From the NCBI GenBank assembly GCA_002702655.1, contig PABB01000007.1, positions 1 through 64,000 of the forward strand: a DNA stretch of 64,000 nucleotides. Reading direction: 5' to 3'. Positions 17,063 to 25,640 of the stretch are shown here, piece after piece. Below the pieces are notes generated by a model. The model was given only the letters and a program-made list of their open reading frames with translations. It did not search any database and was not told the DNA's origin. The stretch is from Planctomycetaceae bacterium (GTDB lineage Bacteria; Planctomycetota; Planctomycetia; Pirellulales; Lacipirellulaceae). Numbering within the stretch: the stretch's first letter is position 1; each line of letters begins with the position of its first letter. The translations under genes and the position numbers were made by a program.

Positions 17063-18147
17063 TGAGCAAGTTCTTGACTCAGGACAAATGCCCGCGCAGC
17101 GCTCCCCGGCAGGTGTCGGCGTGGGGCATTCTCGGCATGCTGTTAATTTTGTGCGTTCCCGTCGCCCGGGCCGCTGCCCAGGGAACGGACCGCATCCAAC
17201 GGCGCAACGGCGTCGACAGCGGCGAAATCACCGCCGTGACGCCGCTGGGGATCACGATCTCCAAGAGCGGCGTCACTACGACCATTCCCACCGAGGAGAT
17301 TCGCAGCGTCCGCTACGCCGGCGAGCCGAACGAGCTGAACGCGGCTCGCGTTGCCGCCGAGGGGGGACGTCATCGCGTCGCCCTCCGCGCAGCGGAAGAA
17401 TTGGCAGGCGAGCGAATTCGCCGTCCGGAGATTCAGGCCGACGTGCAGTTTCTGTTCGCGTCGAACAAAGCCGCATTGGCGCTGGCCGGACAGGAACCGC
17501 TCGACGATGCGCTGGCGGCCGTGCGGAGCTTCCTCTCGGAGCAGCGGAGCAGCTACCACGTTCCCGCGGCGATCGAACTGTACGGGGATCTGCTGCTGCA
17601 CGCTCGCCAATTCGACGCCGCGCGGACCGAGTATGAAAAACTGGCCAAAGCGAAGACCAGCTACTTCGAGTTGCGGTCCGCCTTGCTGTTGGCCCGGGCG
17701 TGGCAGGCCGAGGGCAAGCACCCCGAAGCGATCACGGAATTTGACAAACTGGCCAACTCGCGCGAGCTGGGCCCGCTGATTGATCCGCTGCGGCGCGAGG
17801 CGGTGCTGGCGCGTGAGATCAGTCGGGCAGCCACCGGCGACGCACGTCAGTCCGTCGAGCGGATTGGCCAGATCATCGCCAAGGCGGACGAGCAGGACGA
17901 GGAGCTGCTGGCTGGGTGCTACAACGCGCTGGGCCAGATCTACGACCGCGCCGGCGACCCGCGCGGGGCGCTGTACGCTTATTTGCACGTCGATCTGCTG
18001 TTCGATGGCCAACGCGACGCCCACGCACAAGCCTTGTCGCAACTGATCGATCTGTGGAAGACCGTCGGTCGCGCAGACCGCGCCAGCGATGCGGCGGACC
18101 GGTTCAACGACAAGTATTCCGAGAGCCGCTGGGCAGCCGAGCGCTAG
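17062..18147 (+). CDS. Exported TPR protein, second gene of the ExbBD-linked operon
   Basis: 361 residues from the ATG at 17062 (a GTG directly upstream, at 17059, is also possible). A signal peptide (WGILGMLLILCVPVARAAAQ) is followed by a short beta-rich segment, RIQRRNGVDSGEITAVTPLG (residues ~46-65), that resembles the opening of other planctomycete TPR proteins in this setting. TPR-like helices come next (ELYGDLLLHARQFDAARTEYEKL and CYNALGQIYDRAGDPRGALYAYL). It overlaps the stop of the 1031-residue TPR gene and precedes exbB by 124 bp. Probably periplasmic, working with the ExbB/ExbD proton-driven machine; the partner is unknown. Confidence 0.87.
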   Translation: MSKFLTQDKCPRSAPRQVSAWGILGMLLILCVPVARAAAQGTDRIQRRNGVDSGEITAVTPLGITISKSGVTTTIPTEEIRSVRYAGEPNELNAARVAAEGGRHRVALRAAEELAGERIRRPEIQADVQFLFASNKAALALAGQEPLDDALAAVRSFLSEQRSSYHVPAAIELYGDLLLHARQFDAARTEYEKLAKAKTSYFELRSALLLARAWQAEGKHPEAITEFDKLANSRELGPLIDPLRREAVLAREISRAATGDARQSVERIGQIIAKADEQDEELLAGCYNALGQIYDRAGDPRGALYAYLHVDLLFDGQRDAHAQALSQLIDLWKTVGRADRASDAADRFNDKYSESRWAAER

Positions 18148-18271
18148 GGCGCCACGGTGGCGTTGGCTCGCATGCGGGTTGAGACTAAATTGACGGCACG
18201 CGGCGTCGGTCATCCCAATTGAATCCAGGATTGTCCGTGCCCTCACCGAATCGTTAACAACTGAATTTCCT

Positions 18272-19135
<864 letters not shown>

Positions 19136-19232
19136 CGCGTGCTGCGTTCCGGGGGCTGACGCCCTCCGGCTCGGTGATGTTCGTTGTGGGTTCGAACGTT
19201 CTCTGCTGTTTTTTTTATTGCGAGTTTCCTCC

Positions 19233-19697
19233 GTGCGATTGACCCGACGCCATTCCAGCGAGATCGTCGAAGGCGATATGACGCCGATGATCGACATGGC
19301 GTTTCAATTGATCGCGTTCTTCATGCTGGTGATCAACTTCTCGGACACCGAGCAGGACCAGCGAATCACGCTGCCAGCCAGCGTGCTGGCCAACCCACCC
19401 GATGCGCCGTACGAGGATCCGCTGACCATTCATTTGACCGAACAGGGACAGTTCATCTTCGGCGGGGTCTTGCTCCCCTCGCTCGACGACCTGCACAACG
19501 CCCTGCTTCAAGAAACGCAAATCATCAGCCGCCGTACCGATAAGAAACTCGCCGACGTGACCGTAATTATCCGCGGCGACGAAGACGCCCGCACCGGCGC
19601 GGTGCAAGAGGTGATCGCCAAGTGCCAGGAGTTGAATTTCGAGCGATTCGCGCTGCGCGGCAAGAAAGCCGAAGCGCCGACGATCCGCTCGCCGTAG
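19233..19697 (+). CDS. ExbD/TolR family protein, first copy
   Basis: 154 residues from a GTG at 19233, preceded by TTTCCTCC-rich sequence. The one transmembrane segment is MIDMAFQLIAFFMLVINFS (~19-37), and the membrane aspartate is in DMTPMIDMAFQLIAFF, the ExbD hallmark. The periplasmic part (LPASVLANPPDAPYEDPLTI...VTVIIRGDEDARTGAVQEVIAKCQELNF) resembles TolR. A further in-frame extension to 19113 overlaps the exbB stop and an intergenic hairpin (CCGGGGGC/GCCCTCCGG, about 19149-19170), so I rejected it. Confidence 0.93.
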   Translation: MRLTRRHSSEIVEGDMTPMIDMAFQLIAFFMLVINFSDTEQDQRITLPASVLANPPDAPYEDPLTIHLTEQGQFIFGGVLLPSLDDLHNALLQETQIISRRTDKKLADVTVIIRGDEDARTGAVQEVIAKCQELNFERFALRGKKAEAPTIRSP

Positions 19698-19700
19698 AGA

Positions 19701-19857
19701 TTTCACCGCAGAGTCCGCCGAGGGCGCAGAGTGTGTGCGTTCGCGATCGAGCGCAATTTCATAACCGCAGTTTCTGTTTGTGCCATTCTTGACGAATCAG
19801 CCGCCTCTGTCCCTGCTAAATCCCCGACTCTGCGCCCTCCGCGCACTCCGCGGTGAA
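19701..19857. repeat. Inverted arms with CGCAGAG words between the two exbD genes
   Basis: The left arm 19701-19730 begins TTCACCGCAGAG and ends GGGCGCAGAG. The right arm 19828-19857, read on the opposite strand, has the same start and end with 4 mismatches in 30 bases. The arms enclose about 97 bp with no gene. A related pair occurs at 41516-41771. Confidence 0.85.
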
Positions 19858-19865
19858 GAAAACCA

Positions 19866-20348
19866 ATGAAGATTCGCCACGCCGATCGCCGCGAGCAGAT
19901 TGTGCTGCAGATGACGCCGATGATCGACATCGTGTTTCAGCTGCTGGTGTTCTTCGTGTTCACGTTCAAAATCGTGCTGCCGGAGGGCGACTTCAACATT
20001 CGCATGCCGGCGGCCACGGGCGACTCGGCCGATCCCAGCGAGACGCCGGTGATTCGCGTGCGGCTGCGGGCCGGCGAGAACCGCGATCTGGCCGCGGTCG
20101 AGGTGGGCGACGCGCCGCTCACCGGCGCCAACCCGTTTGGCCAACTGCAGGCCCGCGTACGGGGCATGGTCGACGACTCGGCCGGCCCCGGCACGAGCGA
20201 GCAGGAGGTGGAGATCGACGCCGACTACGAACTGCGGTACCGCTACGTGATCGACGCCATCACCGCCATCACCGGCTACATCGACCCGGCCACCGGCGAG
20301 CAGGTCAAGCTGATTGACAAGGTGCGGTTTGCACCGGTAAGTCGGTAG
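19866..20348 (+). CDS. ExbD/TolR family protein, second copy
   Basis: 160 residues. The N-terminus MKIRHADRREQIVLQMTPMI runs into DIVFQLLVFFVFTFKIVLPEG, with the hallmark membrane aspartate and a single transmembrane helix (~18-37). The periplasmic domain ends YVIDAITAITGYIDPATGEQ. It differs clearly from the first copy: the soluble domains share little sequence. Two different ExbD subunits per ExbB is common in planctomycetes and in gliding or secretion-related Exb systems. Last gene of the operon; a repeat-filled spacer follows. Confidence 0.94.
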   Translation: MKIRHADRREQIVLQMTPMIDIVFQLLVFFVFTFKIVLPEGDFNIRMPAATGDSADPSETPVIRVRLRAGENRDLAAVEVGDAPLTGANPFGQLQARVRGMVDDSAGPGTSEQEVEIDADYELRYRYVIDAITAITGYIDPATGEQVKLIDKVRFAPVSR

Positions 20349-20350
20349 TA

Positions 20351-20414
20351 GGCGGCTGGAGGCTGGAGATTCCAGGAACCTCGCCCTCACGCCTGCAGCG
20401 TCCAGCCTTTCGCC
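20351..20414. repeat. Inverted arms with GGCTGGA words between exbD and xerD
   Basis: The left arm 20351-20368 is GGCGGCTGGAGGCTGGAG. The right arm 20396-20414 read on the opposite strand is GGCGAAAGGCTGGACGCTG. The arms fill the 66-bp gap between two convergent genes, so they could form a bidirectional hairpin, although no T-tract is present. Confidence 0.65.
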
Positions 20415-21371
20415 TTACCCCCGCGGGTGAAACTGCTCATGCACGCGCTTCAGCCGCGTGTGGTCCACGTGCGTGTAGATTTGCGTCGTCGCAATGCTGG
20501 CGTGGCCGAGCATTTCTTGCACGCGGCGCAGGTCGGCCCCGCCGGCCAGCAGGTGCGTCGCGAAACTGTGCCGCAGCGAGTGCGGGCTGATCTCCGGCGG
20601 AGCGCCGACGCGGGCGGCGTACCGTTTGATGAGTTCCCACACCCGCTCCCGCCGCAGCCGCGCACCGCGTGACGACAGAAACAGCCACTCCGGCGCCGGC
20701 GACTTCTTGGCGGCCAGTTCGCCTCGCTCCTCGGTCAGGTACTTGTGCACGGCCTCCACGGCGCGATCGCCCAGGTGGGCGATCCGTTGCTTGTCGCCCT
20801 TGCCGCGGCACACCAGGTAGCGCTCGCGCAGATGCAGGTCCCGCAGCGCTACATTGGCCACCTCCGACACGCGGCACCCCGTGGCGTACAGCACCTCCAG
20901 CAGCGCGCGATCGCGGAGCACGTGACCGTCCGATTTGCGCGGCGACGTGAGCAGAGCGTCAACCTGTCCGGGCGTCATCACTTGCGGCACGCGCTGCCAC
21001 AGCTTGGGCGAGTTAAGCAGCTCAGCCTGATTCTCAGTCAACTCGCCTTCTAGCTGCAGAAACCGGAAAAAGACTTTCAACGACGCGAGGTGCCGCGCCA
21101 CGCTACCGGCCGCCAGCCCTTCCTCGGACAGCCAGGCGGTGTAGCCGGCCAGTTCGCTCACGCGCAGCGCCGCCAGCCGCCGTCCGGCGAGCCACTGGTA
21201 GAACCGGCGCAGATCGCGGCAATACGCGGCCACCGTGTTGGCGGCCAAATGGCACTCGGTGCGCAGGTATTGCTCGAACGCCTGCTGATGGCGCACCGCG
21301 TCGCTGACGGTAGCCTCGCGGCGGGGGCGGAGGGGCTTCTTCAGACTTTTTTTGAGCGGCTTGCCGGGCAT
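20415..21371 (-). CDS. Tyrosine recombinase XerC/XerD family
   Basis: 318 residues, the typical length of XerC or XerD, which resolve chromosome dimers at dif sites. The N-terminal SAM-like domain (HLAANTVAAYCRDLRRFYQWL) and the catalytic domain are complete. The active-site residues are R167 (TGCRVSE), K191 (RGKGDKQR), H264 and R267 (HSLRHSF), H290 (LGHAS) and Y299 (IYTHVD). The extra basic N-terminal tail (KPLKKSLKKPLRPRREATVS) may assist DNA binding. XerD and XerC are hard to tell apart here, and I see no mobile-element context, so a housekeeping role is likely. It diverges from the plsC-like gene. Confidence 0.93.
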   Translation of the reverse strand: MPGKPLKKSLKKPLRPRREATVSDAVRHQQAFEQYLRTECHLAANTVAAYCRDLRRFYQWLAGRRLAALRVSELAGYTAWLSEEGLAAGSVARHLASLKVFFRFLQLEGELTENQAELLNSPKLWQRVPQVMTPGQVDALLTSPRKSDGHVLRDRALLEVLYATGCRVSEVANVALRDLHLRERYLVCRGKGDKQRIAHLGDRAVEAVHKYLTEERGELAAKKSPAPEWLFLSSRGARLRRERVWELIKRYAARVGAPPEISPHSLRHSFATHLLAGGADLRRVQEMLGHASIATTQIYTHVDHTRLKRVHEQFHPRG

Positions 21372-21577
21372 GGCGCGGCCCCGCCGCCAGCGGCGGGGAT
21401 AAATGGGCGGTAGAAGACTACATTCTCTGTATCGGCCTGCGGGGGGCGGGCTGGGCAGCGTTGCGGGCGGTTGGTTATCTTTGCGGGTAGGGATTTCCGC
21501 GCGGCACGTGCCGATTGGGCAAGCCGCGCCGGGAGCGCCCCCCTGCTCTGCCCCGGATCGCCGCCGCCTCGCCGCCC

Positions 21578-22789
21578 ATGCCCGACGTCATTGTCGAAGA
21601 ACCGTACGAGTTCGTCCCGCCGGTCGACAGCTTGCTCTGGCCGAAGCTGGTGTCGTTGTTGGTGCCCAGCTTCATCCGCCGCACCTACGGGGTGCATTCG
21701 ATCGAAACCCGCGATGCGGAAAAGATGAAGGCGTCGATCGACGCCGGGCACGGCGTGCTGGTGGCGCCGAATCATTGCCGGCTGTCGGACCCGCTCAATT
21801 TCGGCGGCTTGGTCAAAACGATCGGCCGACCGATGCACGCGTTGGCATCGTGGCACCTGTTCAAAAAGGACTGGCTCAGCCGATTCATGCTGCGGCGGAT
21901 CGGTGCGTTCAGCCTGTATCGCGAGGGCGCCGATCGCAAGGCGCTCGAAACGGCGATCGACATCCTGGTCAAAGCCAACCGCCCGCTGGTCGTGTTCGCC
22001 GAGGGCGCCGTGTCGCGGCACAACGACGTGCTGATGCCGTTCATGGACGGCGTGGCGTTCATTGCCCGCGCCGCCGCCAAGCGCCGGGCCAAGGCCAACC
22101 ACGCGGGCAGAGTCGTCATTCACCCCGTGGCGATTCGTTACTTCTTCCGCGGCGACTTGGAGAAGTCGGTGACGCCCGTGCTGGCGGAGATCGAGTCGCA
22201 CTTTTCCTGGTTCCCGCAGGATGACAAGCCGCTGGTCGAACGAATTCGCCAAATCGGGCAGGCGCTGCTGTCGCTCAAGGAGATCGAGTACTTCGGCTAC
22301 GCGCGGGCGGGCGACTTCTACGAACGAGTCGACAATCTCATTGAGGACGTGCTCACCAAGCTGGAAAAGAAATGGGGCATCCGCGAGCCCGAGCACGGCG
22401 TCGTGGCGCGGGTAAAGAATCTCCGCGGGGCAATTCTGCCCGGGCTGATCAACGACGATCTCACCGAAGCGGAGAAGCAGCAGCGCCGCAAAGAGCTGGC
22501 CGCTTGCTTCTACGTGCAGCAAATGTCGCATTACCCGCGGAACTACATCCGCATGTCACAGAAGAACATTCCCGAGCACATCCTCGAGACAGTCGAGCGG
22601 TTCGAGGAGGATTTTACCGAACACTTGACCGTGCACGGTCCGCTGCACGCGGTGGTGCAAGTGGGCGACGCCATCCCCGTGCCCACCGACCGCGCCCCCC
22701 GCGGCGACGCCGACCCGCTGATGGAGGAAACCCGCGGCGCAATCACCGCCATGCTGCACAGGCTGGCGGAGGAGTCCCCGCGGATTTGA
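21578..22789 (+). CDS. 1-acyl-sn-glycerol-3-phosphate acyltransferase-like (PlsC) protein with extra C-terminal half
   Basis: 403 residues. The acyltransferase motif H-x4-D is at H66-D71 (NHCRLSDP), with motif III FAEGAVSRHN around residue 148. These catalyse acyl transfer to phosphoglycerol acceptors at the membrane. Typical PlsC is about 240 residues; the extra ~170 C-terminal residues (EYFGYARAGDFYERVDNLIE onward) are largely helical and could be an unrelated module. I chose the ATG at 21578 (MPDVIVEEPYEF) over the longer frame to 21515, which is Pro/Arg-rich. It diverges from xerD across a 206-bp spacer. Which acyl acceptor it uses is not visible. Confidence 0.85.
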   Translation: MPDVIVEEPYEFVPPVDSLLWPKLVSLLVPSFIRRTYGVHSIETRDAEKMKASIDAGHGVLVAPNHCRLSDPLNFGGLVKTIGRPMHALASWHLFKKDWLSRFMLRRIGAFSLYREGADRKALETAIDILVKANRPLVVFAEGAVSRHNDVLMPFMDGVAFIARAAAKRRAKANHAGRVVIHPVAIRYFFRGDLEKSVTPVLAEIESHFSWFPQDDKPLVERIRQIGQALLSLKEIEYFGYARAGDFYERVDNLIEDVLTKLEKKWGIREPEHGVVARVKNLRGAILPGLINDDLTEAEKQQRRKELAACFYVQQMSHYPRNYIRMSQKNIPEHILETVERFEEDFTEHLTVHGPLHAVVQVGDAIPVPTDRAPRGDADPLMEETRGAITAMLHRLAEESPRI

Positions 22790-22797
22790 GGCGGAAT

Positions 22798-22880
22798 GAA
22801 CAGGATGACAGGATTTGCAGGATGAACAGGATCGGGTCCATGGCATTCTCATAGATCCTGGCAATCCTGTGATCCTGTCC
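22798..22880. repeat. Inverted arms of ACAGGAT words before holA
   Basis: The left arm 22798-22824 is built of GAACAGGATGACAGGATTTG plus CAGGATG. The right arm 22854-22880 read on the opposite strand matches it at about 22 of 27 positions. It fills most of the 120-bp spacer between the plsC-like gene and holA. Confidence 0.8.
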
Positions 22881-22909
22881 AACTTCTCTCAAAGCAGTAG
22901 ACTGGCTGC

Positions 22910-24001
22910 ATGGCGAAGAAGGAAAAGTCGTTGACCGCTTTTGACGTGCTGGCTGCCGAGCAGGCGCCGGCGGCTGCGGGGGTGTGCGCGATCGTCGGCG
23001 ATGACGGGTTCCTGGCGCACGAAACCTGCAAGGCGCTGGCGACCGCCGCGGCTGGCGGCGGCGAGTGGGGCGCCGACGTGCGGGACGGCCGTACGTCCGA
23101 ATACCGCGACATCCACGACCTGCTGTGCGAGCGATCGCTATTCGCCACCGGCGGCAACGTGGTCGTGATCGAGGACGCCGATCCCTTCGTGAAGGCTTAT
23201 CGCGAGCAGCTTGAAGTGCTCGTCGACAAGCTTCCCGACGACGCGCTGCTGATCCTGCAGGTGTCGTCGTGGCCGGGCAACACGCGGCTGGCCAAGGCGG
23301 TCGCTGCCAAGGGGCTCACGGTCGCCTGCTCGCGCCCCGAGAAGGGCGCCGCCATGGGGGCGTTCGATCGACAGCTGAAGGACTGGCTGGTCGTGGTCGC
23401 CCAGCGCGAGTGCAACGCGGATCTGGCCCGGGCGGCAGCCGACGCCCTGCTGGAGCAATTGCCGCCCGACGCGGGGCTGCTCTACCAGGAAGTGAACCGG
23501 CTCTCGCTGCTGGCAGAGAAAAACGGCGACGGCACGGCCCACATCGATGCGGCGCTGGTTCGCGAGCACGTTGGCGGCTGGCGCGCCCGCAAGACCTGGG
23601 ACATGATCGACGCGGCGGCCGAGGGGCGCGCTGCCGACGCCCTGGCCCAGCTCGACCGGTTGCTGGCCGCGGGCGAGGAGCCGCACGCGATCCTGCCGCA
23701 GATGTCGTCCACGCTGCGCAAGTTCGGGCTGGCAGTCGACGTGTTCAAGGATGCTGAACGGCGGGGCCAGCGGACCTCGCTGCGGTTTGCCCTGGAATCG
23801 GCCGGCGTGATGGCGTTCAAGCTGAACGACGCCGAGCAGCAATTACGGCAAGTCGGCCGCGATCGGGCCGCGGGACTGCTGGACCGTTTGCTAGCAGCCG
23901 ATTTGTCGCTCAAGGGGCATAATTCGGGCAAGGAGGCGGCGCGGCGCGTGATCGAGACGATCATCGTCGAGCTATCGCAGGAAGCGGCGCCAGCACGCTG
24001 A
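22910..24001 (+). CDS. holA: DNA polymerase III subunit delta
   Basis: 363 residues. HolA opens the sliding clamp ring within the clamp loader. The N-terminal nucleotide-binding-like segment (VCAIVGDDGFLAHETCKAL), the LFATGGNVVVIEDADPFVK region and the conserved LPPDAGLLYQEVNRLSLLAEKNG match DnaX-like delta. The C-terminal collar helices follow (LRFALESAGVMAFKLNDAEQ, QVGRDRAAGLLDRLLAADLSLKG). The start MAKKEKSLTAFDVLA fits. Standalone, with inverted repeat arms immediately upstream. Confidence 0.9.
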   Translation: MAKKEKSLTAFDVLAAEQAPAAAGVCAIVGDDGFLAHETCKALATAAAGGGEWGADVRDGRTSEYRDIHDLLCERSLFATGGNVVVIEDADPFVKAYREQLEVLVDKLPDDALLILQVSSWPGNTRLAKAVAAKGLTVACSRPEKGAAMGAFDRQLKDWLVVVAQRECNADLARAAADALLEQLPPDAGLLYQEVNRLSLLAEKNGDGTAHIDAALVREHVGGWRARKTWDMIDAAAEGRAADALAQLDRLLAAGEEPHAILPQMSSTLRKFGLAVDVFKDAERRGQRTSLRFALESAGVMAFKLNDAEQQLRQVGRDRAAGLLDRLLAADLSLKGHNSGKEAARRVIETIIVELSQEAAPAR

Positions 24002-24132
24002 GCGAGCGCCGCCCGCCGGCTAATTGACGCTCTGCTTGTCCGCCGAACCACTGGGTGAACTTGCCGTGGACTGGCGGGTTCGGTACTCTCCGCCGCCCTG
24101 GCGTCCGTTTCGTTCCCCGTTTGTGCCGGATT

Positions 24133-25602
24133 ATGCGCACCTCGACTGCTCGACTGACCGCGATCGCGGCGTTGGTCGTAACGACCTGCGCCGGCTGCGC
24201 GTTGTCGTGGACGCCGTCGTTCGTGGCGGGCTCGCGCAAAGCCGATGTCGAGCAGAGCAAGCGCGGCCCCGGCGACGCGACGGCGACGGACGAGCCCAGC
24301 GACGACCCCGCCGATAACAGTCTTGCCCAGGCAAACGCAATGCCGCTGACGCCCGATGTGGCGTTTGCCGACGTGGTCGGCGAGTTGAAGGCGATCGGCG
24401 CCATCGATCGCGAAGCGGAACGCGATCTGTTACGCGAGCTGCAGGATGCCAAGCCAGAGCACTACAAACTGATCGTCGATCAGTATCGAGCCGCGTTGGC
24501 GTATCGGAAACAGTTGGCCCAGCGCGACGCGGAACGGCTCGAGCGGCAACGGCGCGAAGCCTACGACGACGCGCAGTTGCATCTCGTTTCAACCGCCAAG
24601 CGGCCGGCAGATGCCGTATCGCAGGCGTGGCCCGATTCGCGAGCGCTGACCGGCGCAATGCCTCCGGCCACGACGATGGCGAGCAATCAGCCGCCGCTGA
24701 CGGACCGTTTGCCGACGCCGTCGGCGGCTACGTCGCCGCAGCGGGTCCAGTTGGCGGACCACCGTTCGACTCCGTTGCCGCCGCCGCCAGCGACCCTGGC
24801 CAGCGCCGAGGTCAATCCGAATGACGTCGACGCCCGCGTGACCACGGCCGGGTTCATTGCATCCGCACCGCCTGCGACGCAACGCCAACGCGACTGGCGG
24901 AGCGAACTGGATGACGCGATTGGGACGCTCGAGAACTCCACGACCGGCGCACCGCGCACCGTGGACGAACTGCACGATCACTTGCGATTGCGGATGCTGT
25001 TGATGCTCGCCGGGCGCGACGAGGATGCCCTGGCGCCAATCCCCGGGGCCACGCCCGCGCAGCAGGATTTTTGGAGCAAACAGTTGTTCGCTCTGTCGGC
25101 TTTCCTCGACGCCGCCGACAGCGGCGACGAGCGGGCCCGCGCTGCAGCGACGCTGCGGCATCTGGACGACGCCCGCGATCGACTCTCCGAGCTGGCCACG
25201 CTGCAAGTACGCAACGCAGCATTCGTGAAGCGGGTCGACGGGTTCGGTCTGTACGAACCGATCGAGACAGCCGAGTTCCAACCGGGCGAGCAAATCATCG
25301 TGTATGCGGAAATCAATAACTTCCGCAGCCGCTCGACCGCCGAAGGCTACGAAACGAGCCTGGGCACCAGCTACCAGGTGGTCGACGAGTCGGGGCGCCG
25401 CGTCGACGGGGCGCAGTTCCCCGACGTGCAGGACATCTGCCAGAGTCGCCGGCACGACTTCCACATGCAATACGAAATGCAGCTGCCCACCCGGATCTAT
25501 CCGGGCCCCTACCAATTGCAGCTGATCATCACGGATCACGCCAGCAACAAGATCGGGCAGACGACCCTCGCTTTTGAGATCGTCGACGAGCCAAGCCGCT
25601 GA
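24133..25602 (+). CDS. Putative lipoprotein of unknown function
   Basis: 489 residues from the ATG at 24133 (a longer frame to 24055 lacks coding character). The N-terminus MRTSTARLTAIAALVVTTCA then GC suggests a lipoprotein signal, although the residues before the cysteine are not perfect. A Pro/Ala-rich linker (~150-235) leads to a folded C-terminal part (~255-489). The end LPTRIYPGPYQLQLIITDHA and then GQTTLAFEIVDEP has a beta-sandwich look. I do not recognise the family. It converges with the TPR-CHAT gene with only 38 bp between stops. Confidence 0.7.
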   Translation: MRTSTARLTAIAALVVTTCAGCALSWTPSFVAGSRKADVEQSKRGPGDATATDEPSDDPADNSLAQANAMPLTPDVAFADVVGELKAIGAIDREAERDLLRELQDAKPEHYKLIVDQYRAALAYRKQLAQRDAERLERQRREAYDDAQLHLVSTAKRPADAVSQAWPDSRALTGAMPPATTMASNQPPLTDRLPTPSAATSPQRVQLADHRSTPLPPPPATLASAEVNPNDVDARVTTAGFIASAPPATQRQRDWRSELDDAIGTLENSTTGAPRTVDELHDHLRLRMLLMLAGRDEDALAPIPGATPAQQDFWSKQLFALSAFLDAADSGDERARAAATLRHLDDARDRLSELATLQVRNAAFVKRVDGFGLYEPIETAEFQPGEQIIVYAEINNFRSRSTAEGYETSLGTSYQVVDESGRRVDGAQFPDVQDICQSRRHDFHMQYEMQLPTRIYPGPYQLQLIITDHASNKIGQTTLAFEIVDEPSR

Positions 25603-25640
25603 GCAGAGCCAGCGCAGGCAAACTGACCGCTGTGAGTCGT

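Noticed and set aside
20351-20414. Intrinsic bidirectional terminator between exbD and xerD
   Set aside because: The arms could fold, but pairing is imperfect and there is no T-tract on either strand.
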